The notes: generated by a model not told the origin, from the letters alone. A stretch of DNA of 64,000 nucleotides from Sphingomonas abietis (GCF_027625475.1 NZ_CP115174.1:2825001-2889000), one strand, 5' to 3'; shown: positions 26,881 through 35,342, counted from the stretch's first letter. Program-made: numbers and translations.

Positions 26881-28248
26881 TCAGCCCGCCGCCTTCTTCT
26901 CCGCAGAGCGCGCGCGAAAGCGGGCAGCCCAGCCGGGCTTCTCCTGCTGCTCGGGGCGGACCAGCGCCAGGGCGTCCGGCGCGACGTCGCGCGCGATCAC
27001 CGATCCCGCCGCGACGATCGCCCCCTTGCCGATCGTCACCGGGGCGACGAGCGCGCTGTTCGATCCGACGAAGGCGCCCTCGCCCACGATCGTCCGATTC
27101 TTGAAGAAGCCGTCATAATTGCAGAAGATCGTGCCGGCACCGATATTGGCGCCTGCCCCGACCTCGCCGTCACCCAGATAGGCCAGGTGATTGGCCTTGG
27201 CGCCGGTGCCGACAGTGACGTTCTTCACCTCGACGAAATTGCCGATATGCGCCTTTTCGCCGATCTTGGCGCCGGGGCGCAGGCGCGCATAGGGGCCGAC
27301 GAACGCGCCCTCGCCGACGCTCGCGCCCTCGAGATGGCTGAACGCGCGGATGATCGCGCCGTCGGCGACCGTCACCCCGGGGGCGAACACGACATTCTGT
27401 TCGATCGTCACGTCGCGGCCGATCACCGTGTCATGCGCGAACCATACCGTTTCGGGCGCGACCAGCGTGGCGCCGTCGGCCATCGCGGCGGCGCGGCGGC
27501 GCCCCTGCCACTCGGCCTCGACCCCGGCGAGTTCGGCGCGGCTGTTGACGCCCGCGACCTCCCACGCCTCGGTCTCGATGACCGCTGACTTGCGGCCATC
27601 AGCCTGCGCCAGATTGACGATATCGACGAGATAATATTCGCCCGCCGCATTATCGCTGCCGACGCGCGCCAGCAGCGGCCAGAGATCGGCGGCCCGCACC
27701 GCCATCAGCCCCGAATTGCACAGGGTCACGGCATATTCCTCGGGCGACGCGTCCTTGGCCTCGACCATCTTGGCGATGGTGCCGTCCGCGTCGGCGATCA
27801 CGCGGCCATAGGCGCCGGCGACCGGCGGACGGAAGCCCAGCACGACGACGGCGGGCGCGTCTTCGGCATGGAGCCGTTCGAGCATCCGCGCCATCGTCGC
27901 GGTCGGCACCATCGGCACGTCGCCGTAGAGGATCAGGATGTCGCCGTCGAAGCCGGCCAGCGCCGCCTCCGCCTGCTGCACGGCATGGCCGGTGCCGAGC
28001 TGCGGCTCCTGCAACGCCACGCGGGCGCCGCGTGCGGCCACCGCCTTTTCGATCTGGTCACGACCATGGCCGGCCACCACCACTTCGGCGACCGGCCCCA
28101 GCGCCTCGACGCTCGCCAGCAGATGCGCCAGCATCGGCCGCCCGGCGATCGGATGCAGCACCTTGTGGGTGTCGGACTTCATGCGAGTCCCCTTGCCGGC
28201 GGCAAGAATCACGGCGGCGAACGGGCGGGGGGAGGATATCTCGGTCAT
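26881..28248 (-). CDS. glmU: Bifunctional UDP-GlcNAc pyrophosphorylase / glucosamine-1-phosphate acetyltransferase
   Basis: GlmU acetylates glucosamine 1-phosphate and uridylylates it to UDP-GlcNAc. The N-terminal uridyltransferase carries VILAAGKGTRMKSDTHKVLHPIAGRPML and ILYGDVPM. The C-terminal left-handed helix has GPYARLRPGAKIGEKAHIGNFVEVKN, AHLAYLGD-type NHLAYLGDGEVG and NYDGFFKN. The length after the chosen ATG (MTEISSPRP) is 455 aa, normal for the family; two in-frame ATGs lie further upstream, one two codons and one 17 codons earlier. It starts divergently from the phosphatase gene across about 60 bp. Confidence 0.95.
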   Translation of the reverse strand: MTEISSPRPFAAVILAAGKGTRMKSDTHKVLHPIAGRPMLAHLLASVEALGPVAEVVVAGHGRDQIEKAVAARGARVALQEPQLGTGHAVQQAEAALAGFDGDILILYGDVPMVPTATMARMLERLHAEDAPAVVVLGFRPPVAGAYGRVIADADGTIAKMVEAKDASPEEYAVTLCNSGLMAVRAADLWPLLARVGSDNAAGEYYLVDIVNLAQADGRKSAVIETEAWEVAGVNSRAELAGVEAEWQGRRRAAAMADGATLVAPETVWFAHDTVIGRDVTIEQNVVFAPGVTVADGAIIRAFSHLEGASVGEGAFVGPYARLRPGAKIGEKAHIGNFVEVKNVTVGTGAKANHLAYLGDGEVGAGANIGAGTIFCNYDGFFKNRTIVGEGAFVGSNSALVAPVTIGKGAIVAAGSVIARDVAPDALALVRPEQQEKPGWAARFRARSAEKKAAG

Positions 28249-28310
28249 GGCCATGCGAGATGCCACGACGCGCTTGCTTGTTCCAGCGCTAGTCGCCATC
28301 GCCTGCCCCT

Positions 28311-28991
28311 ATGACCGCCGAAACCTTCGCCACCTCGCGCTTCCGCACCGTCGTCTTCGATCTCGACGGCACGCTGGCCGACACCGCCCCCGATCTTACC
28401 GCCGCGCTCAACCATGCGCTGACCGCGCTCGGCCGCCCGCCGATCCCGCCGGCGGATGTCCGCCACATGGTCGGGCATGGCGTGCGGGCGCTGCTGCAAA
28501 AGGGGCTGGCGGCAACCGGCGAGGTGACGGAAGCGTTGATCGATCAAGGCTTTCCGGTGTTCCTCGAATATTATGAGGCGCATGTCGCCGATCATTCCCA
28601 CGCCTTCGAAGGCGTCGAGGCGACGCTCGACGCGCTGGTCGCGGACGGCGTGACGATCGCGATCTGCACCAACAAGCTGGAGGCGCTCACCCATCGCTTC
28701 CTGAAGGCGATCGGCTGGGAGAACCGCTTCGCCGTCGTCATCGGCGGCGACACGCTGCCGGTGCGCAAGCCCGATCCGGCGCCGCTGTTCGCCGCGATCG
28801 CACGTTCCGGCGGCGCGCTGCCGGCGGCGTTCATCGGCGACTCGATCACCGACACCGATACCGCGAAGGCGGCAGGCATCCCCTGCGTGGCGCTCAGCTT
28901 CGGCTTTCACGATCGCCCGCCCGAGCAACTTGGCGCCGACCGCCTGATCGACCATTGGAACCAGCTGATCCCGGCGCTGGCGAGTCTGTAG
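28311..28991 (+). CDS. gph: Phosphoglycolate phosphatase-like HAD hydrolase
   Basis: A HAD-superfamily phosphatase (226 aa). The nucleophile and acid aspartates are in VVFDLDGTLADTAPDL, motif II Thr/Ser is in IAICTNKLEALTHR, and motif III/IV is in VRKPDPAPL and FIGDSITDTDTAKAAG. The layout matches Gph, which removes 2-phosphoglycolate formed during DNA repair or oxygenase side reactions. Related HAD enzymes with other sugar phosphates as substrate cannot be excluded. Confidence 0.88.
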   Translation: MTAETFATSRFRTVVFDLDGTLADTAPDLTAALNHALTALGRPPIPPADVRHMVGHGVRALLQKGLAATGEVTEALIDQGFPVFLEYYEAHVADHSHAFEGVEATLDALVADGVTIAICTNKLEALTHRFLKAIGWENRFAVVIGGDTLPVRKPDPAPLFAAIARSGGALPAAFIGDSITDTDTAKAAGIPCVALSFGFHDRPPEQLGADRLIDHWNQLIPALASL

Positions 28992-29010
28992 ATCGTAGCC
29001 GGATCGGCCT

Positions 29011-29039
29011 CCCGTGCTCCTGTGAACGCAGGAACACGA
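29011..29039. repeat. Family B single arm (B2), hairpin-forming
   Basis: CCGTGCTCCTGTGAACGCAG followed by GAACACG is one arm of the family B repeat. It is self-complementary enough to form a hairpin between the convergent gph and nucleotidyltransferase genes, so it may serve as a bidirectional terminator. Confidence 0.6.
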
Positions 29040-29049
29040 CAGAGACGCT

Positions 29050-30063
29050 TCACCCCTTCTTCGTCGCCTTGGTCCACAGGTGGCCGGCGAGCATCAACGG
29101 CGGCATGCGCAGCCAGTGCGAGCGGACGTAAAAGCCCAGCCGGGTGAAGCTGCGGCCCTGCCGCCCCCAGCCGTCGCGGACCAGCAGCCGGCGGCGATAC
29201 AGCGGGTCGAGCGGATTGGCCCCACGCCAATCCGGCGAGATCGGCGTGCCATAGAGCGAGGCCGAGAGCCGCACCGCGCGCGCCACCTCGGTCGATAGCT
29301 GGTGGCGTCTGGCGCGCTCCCGCAGCGTGACCCAATAGGCCGGATCGTCCTGTTCGCGCAGCAGCCGGTCGATGTCCCACAGGTTGCGCAGCCCGCCGGC
29401 GAGGTCGCCGTCGGCGAACAGGTGCGCGGCGGCGTGGACCACGATGTCGGCCGGCGACAGCATCGCCAGCCCGCCATCCCCCAGCGGCACCGCATCGGCG
29501 AGCAGCGCGGCGGCATCCGGGGTCGGCCGCGCGGTCGGCGGCAGGATGGTGTGGTGGACGTCGATCATCCGATCGCGATCGCGGTGGATCAGCGGCGGCA
29601 GCTCGTGCATCCAGCGACGATAATAGGCGTCGTCATAGGCATCCTCCTTGATCGGCTCCCAGCCCGCAGCGCGCAACGCGCGCTCGGCCTCGTCGATCGC
29701 GGCGCGCGGCACGAGGATGTCGAGATCGCCGATCGAGCGTCCCTGCCCCGCATCCAGCCCCGCCGCCGCGAACGCCGTGCCCTTGAGCAGCACCAGCGGC
29801 AGCCCGAGCGGGGCCAGCGCGCGCCGGGCCATCTCCGCCTCCCACAGCGCGGCGCGGCGCTCCTCCACCGCCCCCTCGCGCGCATCGGCGAGGATGCGCG
29901 CGACGGCGGGCGGCACCGCGCGCATGTCGAGCCGGTAGGCCAGCGTGCCGATCAGCCGCTCCGCCCGTGCCGCGGTGAGCAGCATCGTCCAGTCGTCCGC
30001 CGAGAGCCCGGCGACGGTCGCCGGATCGCGCAGGGCGGACACGAGGAGGCGGGCGGCCTTCAT
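29050..30063 (-). CDS. Nucleotidyltransferase-family protein (PF14907 type) of the HPr-rel-A cassette
   Basis: A 337-residue protein of the uncharacterised nucleotidyltransferase family. The polymerase-beta-like active site is GRSIGDLDILVPRAAID (two Asp two residues apart), and LVLLKGTAFAAAGLD and DVHHTILPP are further family features. Homologues occur with HprK-like kinases and PqqD-like proteins in several bacterial gene sets, including the lasso peptide paeninodin cluster. The ATG giving MKAARLLVSAL was chosen over an upstream one. It lies after the kinase gene on the same strand, separated by 142 bp containing a palindromic repeat. The substrate is unknown. Confidence 0.82.
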   Translation of the reverse strand: MKAARLLVSALRDPATVAGLSADDWTMLLTAARAERLIGTLAYRLDMRAVPPAVARILADAREGAVEERRAALWEAEMARRALAPLGLPLVLLKGTAFAAAGLDAGQGRSIGDLDILVPRAAIDEAERALRAAGWEPIKEDAYDDAYYRRWMHELPPLIHRDRDRMIDVHHTILPPTARPTPDAAALLADAVPLGDGGLAMLSPADIVVHAAAHLFADGDLAGGLRNLWDIDRLLREQDDPAYWVTLRERARRHQLSTEVARAVRLSASLYGTPISPDWRGANPLDPLYRRRLLVRDGWGRQGRSFTRLGFYVRSHWLRMPPLMLAGHLWTKATKKG

Positions 30064-30098
30064 CGTCACACCAGCCACGCCGCCGCCGAAGCTTTTCC

Positions 30099-30182
30099 CC
30101 CGTTCGTCCTGAGCGACGTCGAAGGACGTGCCACAGGCGCCGCGCCCACCGCACGCACTTCGACTTCGCTCAGTGCGAACGG
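30099..30182. repeat. Family A palindromic repeat (A7)
   Basis: Arms CCCGTTCGTCCTGAGCGACG and CGCTCAGTGCGAACGG with a central ACAGGCGCCGCGCCC. It lies between the kinase and nucleotidyltransferase genes. Confidence 0.88.
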
Positions 30183-30205
30183 ATGAAAGGCGGACCGTAA
30201 CGTCT

Positions 30206-31060
30206 TCACAATCCGCCCCACAGCGTCTCGACCAATCGCAGCCCGGCCTCGCCGTCCGGATAATCCACCGCCAGCGACGGCACGCCCTGCACCAGCCGGG
30301 TCAGCGCGGCGAAGCCCGCCTCGCCGAGCGCGACATAGTTGGTCGAAGCCTGGGTGAGCAGCATGAAGGTCTCGCTCGCCGCCAGCCGCTCGACCTGTTC
30401 GGGCCGGCCGAAGCGCGGGAACAGCAGCAGCGCGGGCGGAGCGGCCTCGGCCATGCGCGCGATCGCATCGACGGGCGGACGCCAATAGCCGATCGTCCCC
30501 TTGGGCGTGCCTGCAAGCACCGGGCCGACCATGCCGCCCGCCATCTGCACCGCCGCCACCGCCTCGTTCTTGAGGCTCGATGCACGGGGAAAGGGATGGA
30601 TGCGGCCATCCTCCAGCGCCACGAAGGCGAACTCGTCGCCCAGGAAGCGCCAGCCGCGCATCGCCAGCAAGGTCGCCAGCGTCGACTTGCCCGATCCGCT
30701 CGCGCCCGACATCAGCAGCACGCGCCCGTCGCGCTCGACCGCCGAGCAATGCAGCAGCAGGTGCCGCCGCCAGCCGAGCGCGACCTGGAGGTTCATCCCC
30801 ATCTCAGCGGCGAGCAGCCCTTGGGCGAGCGGCAGCGGCGCCGCATCGGGCAGCCAGAAATCGCCCGAGATCGCCACCGAGGGGCGCACGAACCGCCGCC
30901 AAGGCCGCTCGGCATAGAGGCGAACGGTCATGTCCGGCACGCCGCCATCCGGCGCGGGATAGCCCGCATAGAGCTGCCGCACCGCCGCGATCGGGCCGCC
31001 CCAGTCGGAACCGATACGGAAGCCGACCGGCCCCACTCTCAGCGCGATCTCATGCCTCAT
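30206..31060 (-). CDS. HprK-related kinase A
   Basis: A 284-residue P-loop protein related to HPr kinase/phosphorylase. The HprK-type core starts at HLLLHCSAVERDGRVLLMSG; Walker A is GASGSGKST (about 119-127), followed by the acidic GDEFAFVALEDG. It lacks the N-terminal half of true HprK and no HPr or PTS gene is near. It matches the HprK-related kinase A group of the HPr-rel-A gene set. The ATG (MRHEIALRVG) overlaps the stop of the PqqD-like gene as ATGA, so translation of the two is coupled. Related kinases phosphorylate the C-terminal Ser of some lasso peptides; the substrate here is unknown. Confidence 0.87.
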   Translation of the reverse strand: MRHEIALRVGPVGFRIGSDWGGPIAAVRQLYAGYPAPDGGVPDMTVRLYAERPWRRFVRPSVAISGDFWLPDAAPLPLAQGLLAAEMGMNLQVALGWRRHLLLHCSAVERDGRVLLMSGASGSGKSTLATLLAMRGWRFLGDEFAFVALEDGRIHPFPRASSLKNEAVAAVQMAGGMVGPVLAGTPKGTIGYWRPPVDAIARMAEAAPPALLLFPRFGRPEQVERLAASETFMLLTQASTNYVALGEAGFAALTRLVQGVPSLAVDYPDGEAGLRLVETLWGGL

Positions 31061-31323
31061 GTCCGCCAGGCGAGTCCGGCCAGCACCAGCTCGTCCATCC
31101 GTGCCGTGATCGCGTCGATCGCGGAATCGACCAGGTCGAACCGTTCGGACAGCCGCGCCAGCAGCCCGGCCGCGTCGCATGGGCCGCTGGCCAGCGCATC
31201 GAGCAACTCCGGCGCAGGCGATGCCAGCAGGTGCGTCGTGCCCGATGGCCGATGGAAGATCGCCACCATCTCGTCCAGCGCCACCAGCGATCGCGCCGCC
31301 GGCGGATCGGCCGCGTAGATCAT
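31057..31323 (-). CDS. PqqD-family protein of the HPr-rel-A system
   Basis: An 88-residue PqqD-like protein, the fold used as a peptide-recognition element in ribosomally made peptide pathways. It begins MIYAADPPAARSLVALDEMVAIFHRPSGTTH cut here only for description: the beta part covers about residues 12-33 and the winged helix about 36-86 (LLARLSERFDLVDSAIDA, ending LAGLAWRT). It is translationally coupled to the kinase and preceded, 41 bp upstream, by the small twin-arginine protein. A role in presenting a protein or peptide to the kinase is inference from family and context. Confidence 0.85.
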   Translation of the reverse strand: MIYAADPPAARSLVALDEMVAIFHRPSGTTHLLASPAPELLDALASGPCDAAGLLARLSERFDLVDSAIDAITARMDELVLAGLAWRT

Positions 31324-31364
31324 GCCGGGCGGATCATGCTGGACGCCCCCATCGCGTCGCCGGC

Positions 31365-31835
31365 TCAGCGCCCCGGCATCTGCAACGAGGCGTAGCAGGT
31401 GAAGCCGCTGGTGCCATGCTGAAGCCGGCGGATATAATTGACATAGGCCTCGCGCGCGTTGGGATCGAAGCCCGGCGGGCTCTGGCCGTTGATCATCTTC
31501 TTCGCCTCGTCCCCGGTCACCGGGCGCGACGGCGGGCGGAACGCGCCGTCCGTTCCGGCCGCGACGAGCTTGCCGTCACGCGCGATATATTTGCCCGAGT
31601 CGGCGGGATCGGGGATCGGGATCTTGCAATTCAGCACCGAGGCGGCGGTGGAGGCCAGCGCCGGCCGGATCGTCACCACCGACGAAGCCGCGACCGCGCC
31701 GAGCATGAGCACGCCGCGCCGCCCGGTCGCCGCCAGGCGATCATTACCGGCATTACCGATGTTTCCGGCAGCGCCGCCGCTCCCTTTCGGCATGGCGGAA
31801 CCCGATTTCTCAGGATTGTCACAATCGTCCGCCAT
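31365..31835 (-). CDS. Small twin-arginine-type exported protein next to the PqqD/kinase cassette (unknown function)
   Basis: I do not recognise a named family. The 156-residue protein has a polar, Gly/Asn-rich N-terminus, then ATGRRGVLMLGAVAASSVV (about 37-54), which fits a Tat signal with the twin arginines at 39-40 and cleavage near ALAST (61-62). The mature part of about 95 residues has two cysteines (about 70 and 147), a conserved-looking segment FDPNAREAYVNYIRRLQHG and a C-terminus LQMPGR. It is the first gene of a minus-strand run leading into the PqqD-like, kinase and nucleotidyltransferase genes. It may be the substrate or effector of that cassette. The start could also be Met15. Confidence 0.7.
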   Translation of the reverse strand: MADDCDNPEKSGSAMPKGSGGAAGNIGNAGNDRLAATGRRGVLMLGAVAASSVVTIRPALASTAASVLNCKIPIPDPADSGKYIARDGKLVAAGTDGAFRPPSRPVTGDEAKKMINGQSPPGFDPNAREAYVNYIRRLQHGTSGFTCYASLQMPGR

Positions 31836-31935
31836 CAAGCCCCCGGATGCGCTATTCGCCCTACCATAACCGTAAAAGAAGTGCGTCACAAAGAGCCGGT
31901 TCACATCGGCTGGCATAAAACGGGATCGAGTAAGG

Positions 31936-33165
31936 ATGGAGCGTATCGGTATCGCGGGCGTCGTGGGTGTGCTGGCACTGGCCTGCGGCCTGGTCCTGGC
32001 CTTCGCCGCCACGGGCGAACCGACGGTGCTGACCGCGGGCATCCTGCTCGGCATCGGGATCATGCTGCTGCTGTGGGTCGCCCAGCGCTGGAGCCGCCCG
32101 CAGGAAGCGACGTCGGAACCGGCGCCGCCACCGGCCGCCCCCGAACCGAAGGTGGACGATCTGCTCGGCGCGGTGGACGATCCGCTGCTGCTGGTCGAGG
32201 GGCGTCGCGTCGTCCGCGCCAATGCCGCCGCCGTCTCCGTGCTCGGCGAGCATGTGCTGGGCGAGGATGTCCGCCTCGCCATCCGCCACCCGGCCGCCTC
32301 CGAACTGCTCACCGGCGATGGCAATGTCGGCGGCAATGTCGAACTGATCGGGCTCGGCGCCGCCGATCGCCACTGGATCCTCTCGACCCAGCCGCTCGGC
32401 GGCGGCACCCGGCTGGTCCGCCTGTCCGACCGTACCGCGACACGGGCGAGCGAACGTATCCGGGTCGATTTCGTCGCCAACGCCTCGCACGAACTGCGCA
32501 CGCCCTTGGCCAGCCTGATCGGCTTCATCGAGACGCTGGAGGATGCCAACGGCCCCAATGAGGCATCGGTGCGCCAGCGCTTCCTCGGCATCATGGCCGG
32601 CGAGGCGCGGCGGATGCAGCGGCTGGTCGACGATCTCATCTCGCTGTCGCGGATCGAGGCGGACAAGCATCGCCTGCCTGCCGCCGCGATCGCCCTCGGC
32701 GCGCTCGCCCGCGAGACGGCGGACACGCTGCGCGGCGATCTCGCCGGCAAGCCGCGGGTCGAGCTGATGATCGAGGACGGGCTGCCGCCGGTGGTCGGCG
32801 ATCGCGCCCAGCTGTCGCAGCTGCTCCACAATCTCGTCGGCAATGCGCTCAAATATGGCGATCCCAACAAGGCCGTGCGGGTGAAGATCGCGCGCAGCGG
32901 CGCGGCAATGCTCCGCCTCGCGGTGACGGACGAGGGCGAGGGCATCGCCCCCCAGCACCTGCCACGCCTCACCGAGCGCTTCTACCGCGTCGATGCCGGG
33001 CGCAGCCGCCAGGCGGGCGGCACCGGCCTCGGCCTCGCCATCGTCAAGCATATCGTCGAGCGTCATCGCGGCCGGCTCGACATCGCCAGCACGCAGGGCG
33101 TCGGCACCACGGTGACGGTGTTCCTGCCGGTGACGGCGGATCAGGTGGCAGCCGCGGCCGAATAA
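31936..33165 (+). CDS. phoR: Phosphate regulon sensor histidine kinase
   Basis: A 409-residue membrane kinase. Two N-terminal helices (about 5-25 and 31-48) anchor it, a short PAS-like region follows (about 75-165), then the HisKA domain with His185 in FVANASHELRTPLASLIGF and the HATPase domain with QLLHNLVGNALKYG, DEGEGI and GGTGLGLAIVKHIVERHRG. This matches PhoR, partner of the PhoB encoded 1.5 kb downstream. GTAAGG immediately precedes the ATG. Order here is phoR, short pstS-like gene, phoU, phoB, without pstCAB. Confidence 0.93.
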   Translation: MERIGIAGVVGVLALACGLVLAFAATGEPTVLTAGILLGIGIMLLLWVAQRWSRPQEATSEPAPPPAAPEPKVDDLLGAVDDPLLLVEGRRVVRANAAAVSVLGEHVLGEDVRLAIRHPAASELLTGDGNVGGNVELIGLGAADRHWILSTQPLGGGTRLVRLSDRTATRASERIRVDFVANASHELRTPLASLIGFIETLEDANGPNEASVRQRFLGIMAGEARRMQRLVDDLISLSRIEADKHRLPAAAIALGALARETADTLRGDLAGKPRVELMIEDGLPPVVGDRAQLSQLLHNLVGNALKYGDPNKAVRVKIARSGAAMLRLAVTDEGEGIAPQHLPRLTERFYRVDAGRSRQAGGTGLGLAIVKHIVERHRGRLDIASTQGVGTTVTVFLPVTADQVAAAAE

Positions 33166-33209
33166 CCATCTCTCTTTCGGGGCGGCACGGCGCGGACTAC
33201 AAAGCGCCG

Positions 33210-33812
33210 ATGAGGCGCATGCTCCTGCTGGCCATCCTTGTCTTCGGCGGCAGCGTCCTCGGCGGCTGCGCGAAGGCACCCGTCGCCCCCGCACCCCGCC
33301 AGATCCGCATCGTCGGATCGATCGCCGGCTTTCCCTTCACCACGCTCGCCGCCGAACGGCTGATGCGCGACGATGCCGATGCCATCGCGCCGCTGGTCCG
33401 CGCCGGCGGTGCCGGGGACGGCATAGCCCGCTTCTGCGGCGGCAGCGGCGAGCCCTATCCCGATCTCGTCCTCGCCAGCCGCGACATGAACCCGGCGGAA
33501 ATCGGCCGCTGCGCCCACAACGGCGTGGGCGACGTCGTCCGCATCCCGATCGGCGAGGCGGCCTCGCCGCCCGCCGCCACCGGCTCATCCAGCGCGACGG
33601 CCGGACCCCAACCCCATTCCGGAGTCACGCCGCTGGTGCTGATGATCAAGGCCGACGACGTCACCGGCACCCCGGCGCTGGCACGCCTGCTCGGCGGCTT
33701 CGCCGATGCACTGGCACCGGCCGGCGCGTTCGAGCAGCGCGGCCTCATCCCGCTCCCCGATTATGGCCGGGCGGCGGCGATCGCCCGGCTCAGAAGCCTT
33801 GCAAACCGTTGA
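33210..33812 (+). CDS. Shortened PstS-like phosphate-binding lipoprotein
   Basis: A 200-residue lipoprotein (signal peptide with lipobox LGGC, Cys20). The N-terminal part IRIVGSIAGFPFTTLAAERL and the segment FCGGSGEPYPDLVLASRDMNPAEIGRC with GDVVRIPIGEA follow the opening lobe of PstS. After a low-complexity linker the chain resumes at LVLMIKADDVTGTPAL and ends GLIPLPDYGRAAAIARLRSL, the PstS C-terminus. About 120 residues of a normal ~320-residue PstS are missing from the middle, including most of one lobe. The frame is intact, so it may be a functional compact form or a decayed one. Phosphate binding is doubtful. Confidence 0.78.
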   Translation: MRRMLLLAILVFGGSVLGGCAKAPVAPAPRQIRIVGSIAGFPFTTLAAERLMRDDADAIAPLVRAGGAGDGIARFCGGSGEPYPDLVLASRDMNPAEIGRCAHNGVGDVVRIPIGEAASPPAATGSSSATAGPQPHSGVTPLVLMIKADDVTGTPALARLLGGFADALAPAGAFEQRGLIPLPDYGRAAAIARLRSLANR

Positions 33813-33923
33813 ACTCCTGCATTACGCGGTATTGTAACAATAGACGTGCAGAGGCGGCGCAAGAGCATCCGCCCGTCTTTTAGCCGCACTTCCTGCGGAC
33901 TATTGCGGCGCGCGACTGGGGAC

Positions 33924-34640
33924 ATGAGCATGGTGATGACCGGCCACACCGTTAAGGCGTTCGACAGCGATCTCGGGCAGATCCGGGGTCTCGTCTCTGA
34001 AATGGGCGGCCGCGCCGAAGCAGCGATCACGGCCAGCATCCAGGCGCTCGCCCGCATCGATCTCGAATCCGCCGCGATCGTGGTGGAAGAGGATCGCAAG
34101 ATCGACGAGCTGGAGGCCGAGGTCGAGCGCCAGGTGATCCGCCTGATCGCGCTGCGTGCGCCGATGGCGGACGATCTGCGCGATGCCGTCGCCGCGCTCA
34201 AGATCTCCGGCGTGATCGAGCGCATCGGCGATTATGCCAAGAACATCGCCAAGCGCGTGCCCCTGCTCTCCGAAATGCGCTCGTCCGAGCCGATGGCGAT
34301 CCTGCCGGCGATGGCGCGTTCGGTGTCCGACATGGTGCGCGGCGCGCTCGACGCCTATGCCGCGCGCGACGCCACCGCCGCCGTGATGGTGCAGGAGGCC
34401 GATCGCCACGTCGACGATTTCTACAACAGCCTGTTCCGCACCCTCCTCACCTACATGATGGAGAATCCGGCGAGCATCAGCGAATCGGCGCATCTGCTGT
34501 TCATCGCCAAGAATCTGGAGCGGATCGGCGATCACGCCACCAACATCGCCGAGATGGTGTTCTTCGCCGCCACCGGCGAGCAACTGATCGATCGCCCGCG
34601 TGGCGGCGATCCGTTCGCCATCCCGACCGAGGCCGAATAA
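33924..34640 (+). CDS. phoU: Phosphate signalling complex protein PhoU
   Basis: PhoU restrains PhoR signalling when phosphate is plentiful. The 238-residue protein has two three-helix repeats: the first with FDSDLGQIRGLVSEMGGRAE, LEAEVERQVIRLIALRAPMADDLR and ISGVIERIGDYAKNIAKR; the second with TYMMENPASISESAHLLFIAKNLERIGDHATNIAE. Both carry the E(R)xGDxxxN metal-binding motifs. The start ATG gives MSMVMTGHTVKAF; a longer frame upstream is not family-like. It ends 3 nt before phoB. Confidence 0.95.
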   Translation: MSMVMTGHTVKAFDSDLGQIRGLVSEMGGRAEAAITASIQALARIDLESAAIVVEEDRKIDELEAEVERQVIRLIALRAPMADDLRDAVAALKISGVIERIGDYAKNIAKRVPLLSEMRSSEPMAILPAMARSVSDMVRGALDAYAARDATAAVMVQEADRHVDDFYNSLFRTLLTYMMENPASISESAHLLFIAKNLERIGDHATNIAEMVFFAATGEQLIDRPRGGDPFAIPTEAE

Positions 34641-34643
34641 GCC

Positions 34644-35342
34644 GTGCCGGGCCGGGTTCTGCTCGTCGAGGATGATGCCGCTCTCGCCGAGCTCGTCTCC
34701 TGGCATCTGGAGCGCGAGGGCTTCGACGTCGAGCGCACGCCGGACGGCGAGGAGGCGCTGCTGCTCGCCTCCGAGCACACCCCCGATCTCGTCCTGCTCG
34801 ACTGGATGATCGAGGGCCTATCCGGCATCGAGGTCTGCCGCCGCCTGCGCCGCCGGCCCGAGACCGCCAACGTGCCGATCATCATGCTGACCGCGCGCGG
34901 CGAGGAGGAGGATCGCGTGCGCGGGCTCGAGACCGGCGCCGACGATTATGTCACCAAGCCGTTCAGCCCGCGCGAGCTGATCGCCCGCGTCGCCGCGGTG
35001 CTGCGCCGGGTCCGCCCCGCGCTCGCCGGCGAGCGGCTCGAATATGGCGGCATCGAGATGGATCTGGTCGGCCACAAGGTACGCCGCGACGGTTCCTCGA
35101 TCGCACTCGGGCCGACCGAGTTCCGGCTGCTCCGCCACTTCCTCGAACATCCCGGCCGCGTCTTCTCGCGCGAGCGGCTGCTCGATTCGGTGTGGGGCCG
35201 CGAGGCGGACATCGAGCCGCGCACGGTCGACGTCCACATCCGCCGCCTGCGCAAGGCGATCAACAATGACGGCGCGATGTCCGACATCATCCGCACCGTC
35301 CGATCGGCCGGCTATGCACTGGATAGCGAAGGCACCGCTTGA
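34644..35342 (+). CDS. phoB: Phosphate regulon response regulator PhoB
   Basis: An OmpR/PhoB-type regulator of 232 residues. The receiver has VEDD (9-11), the phosphoacceptor Asp53 in DLVLLDWMIEGLSG, Thr in MLTARGEEEDR and Lys in DYVTKPFSPRE. The winged-helix output domain ends RTVRSAGYALDSEGTA. The start is GTG, 3 nt after phoU, so the two are probably cotranslated. It is expected to activate phosphate-starvation genes when phosphorylated by PhoR. No clear pho box was identified in the window. Confidence 0.95.
   Translation: MPGRVLLVEDDAALAELVSWHLEREGFDVERTPDGEEALLLASEHTPDLVLLDWMIEGLSGIEVCRRLRRRPETANVPIIMLTARGEEEDRVRGLETGADDYVTKPFSPRELIARVAAVLRRVRPALAGERLEYGGIEMDLVGHKVRRDGSSIALGPTEFRLLRHFLEHPGRVFSRERLLDSVWGREADIEPRTVDVHIRRLRKAINNDGAMSDIIRTVRSAGYALDSEGTA

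Noticed and set aside
29050..31835. A complete lasso peptide biosynthetic cluster
   Set aside because: Kinase, PqqD-like and nucleotidyltransferase genes are present, but no transglutaminase-like B2 protease, no asparagine-synthetase-like cyclase and no typical precursor peptide were found.
31836..32972. A 535-codon frame fusing the twin-arginine protein to a long N-terminal part
   Set aside because: The extension is antisense to phoR and low in complexity; the twin-arginine protein starts naturally at 31835.
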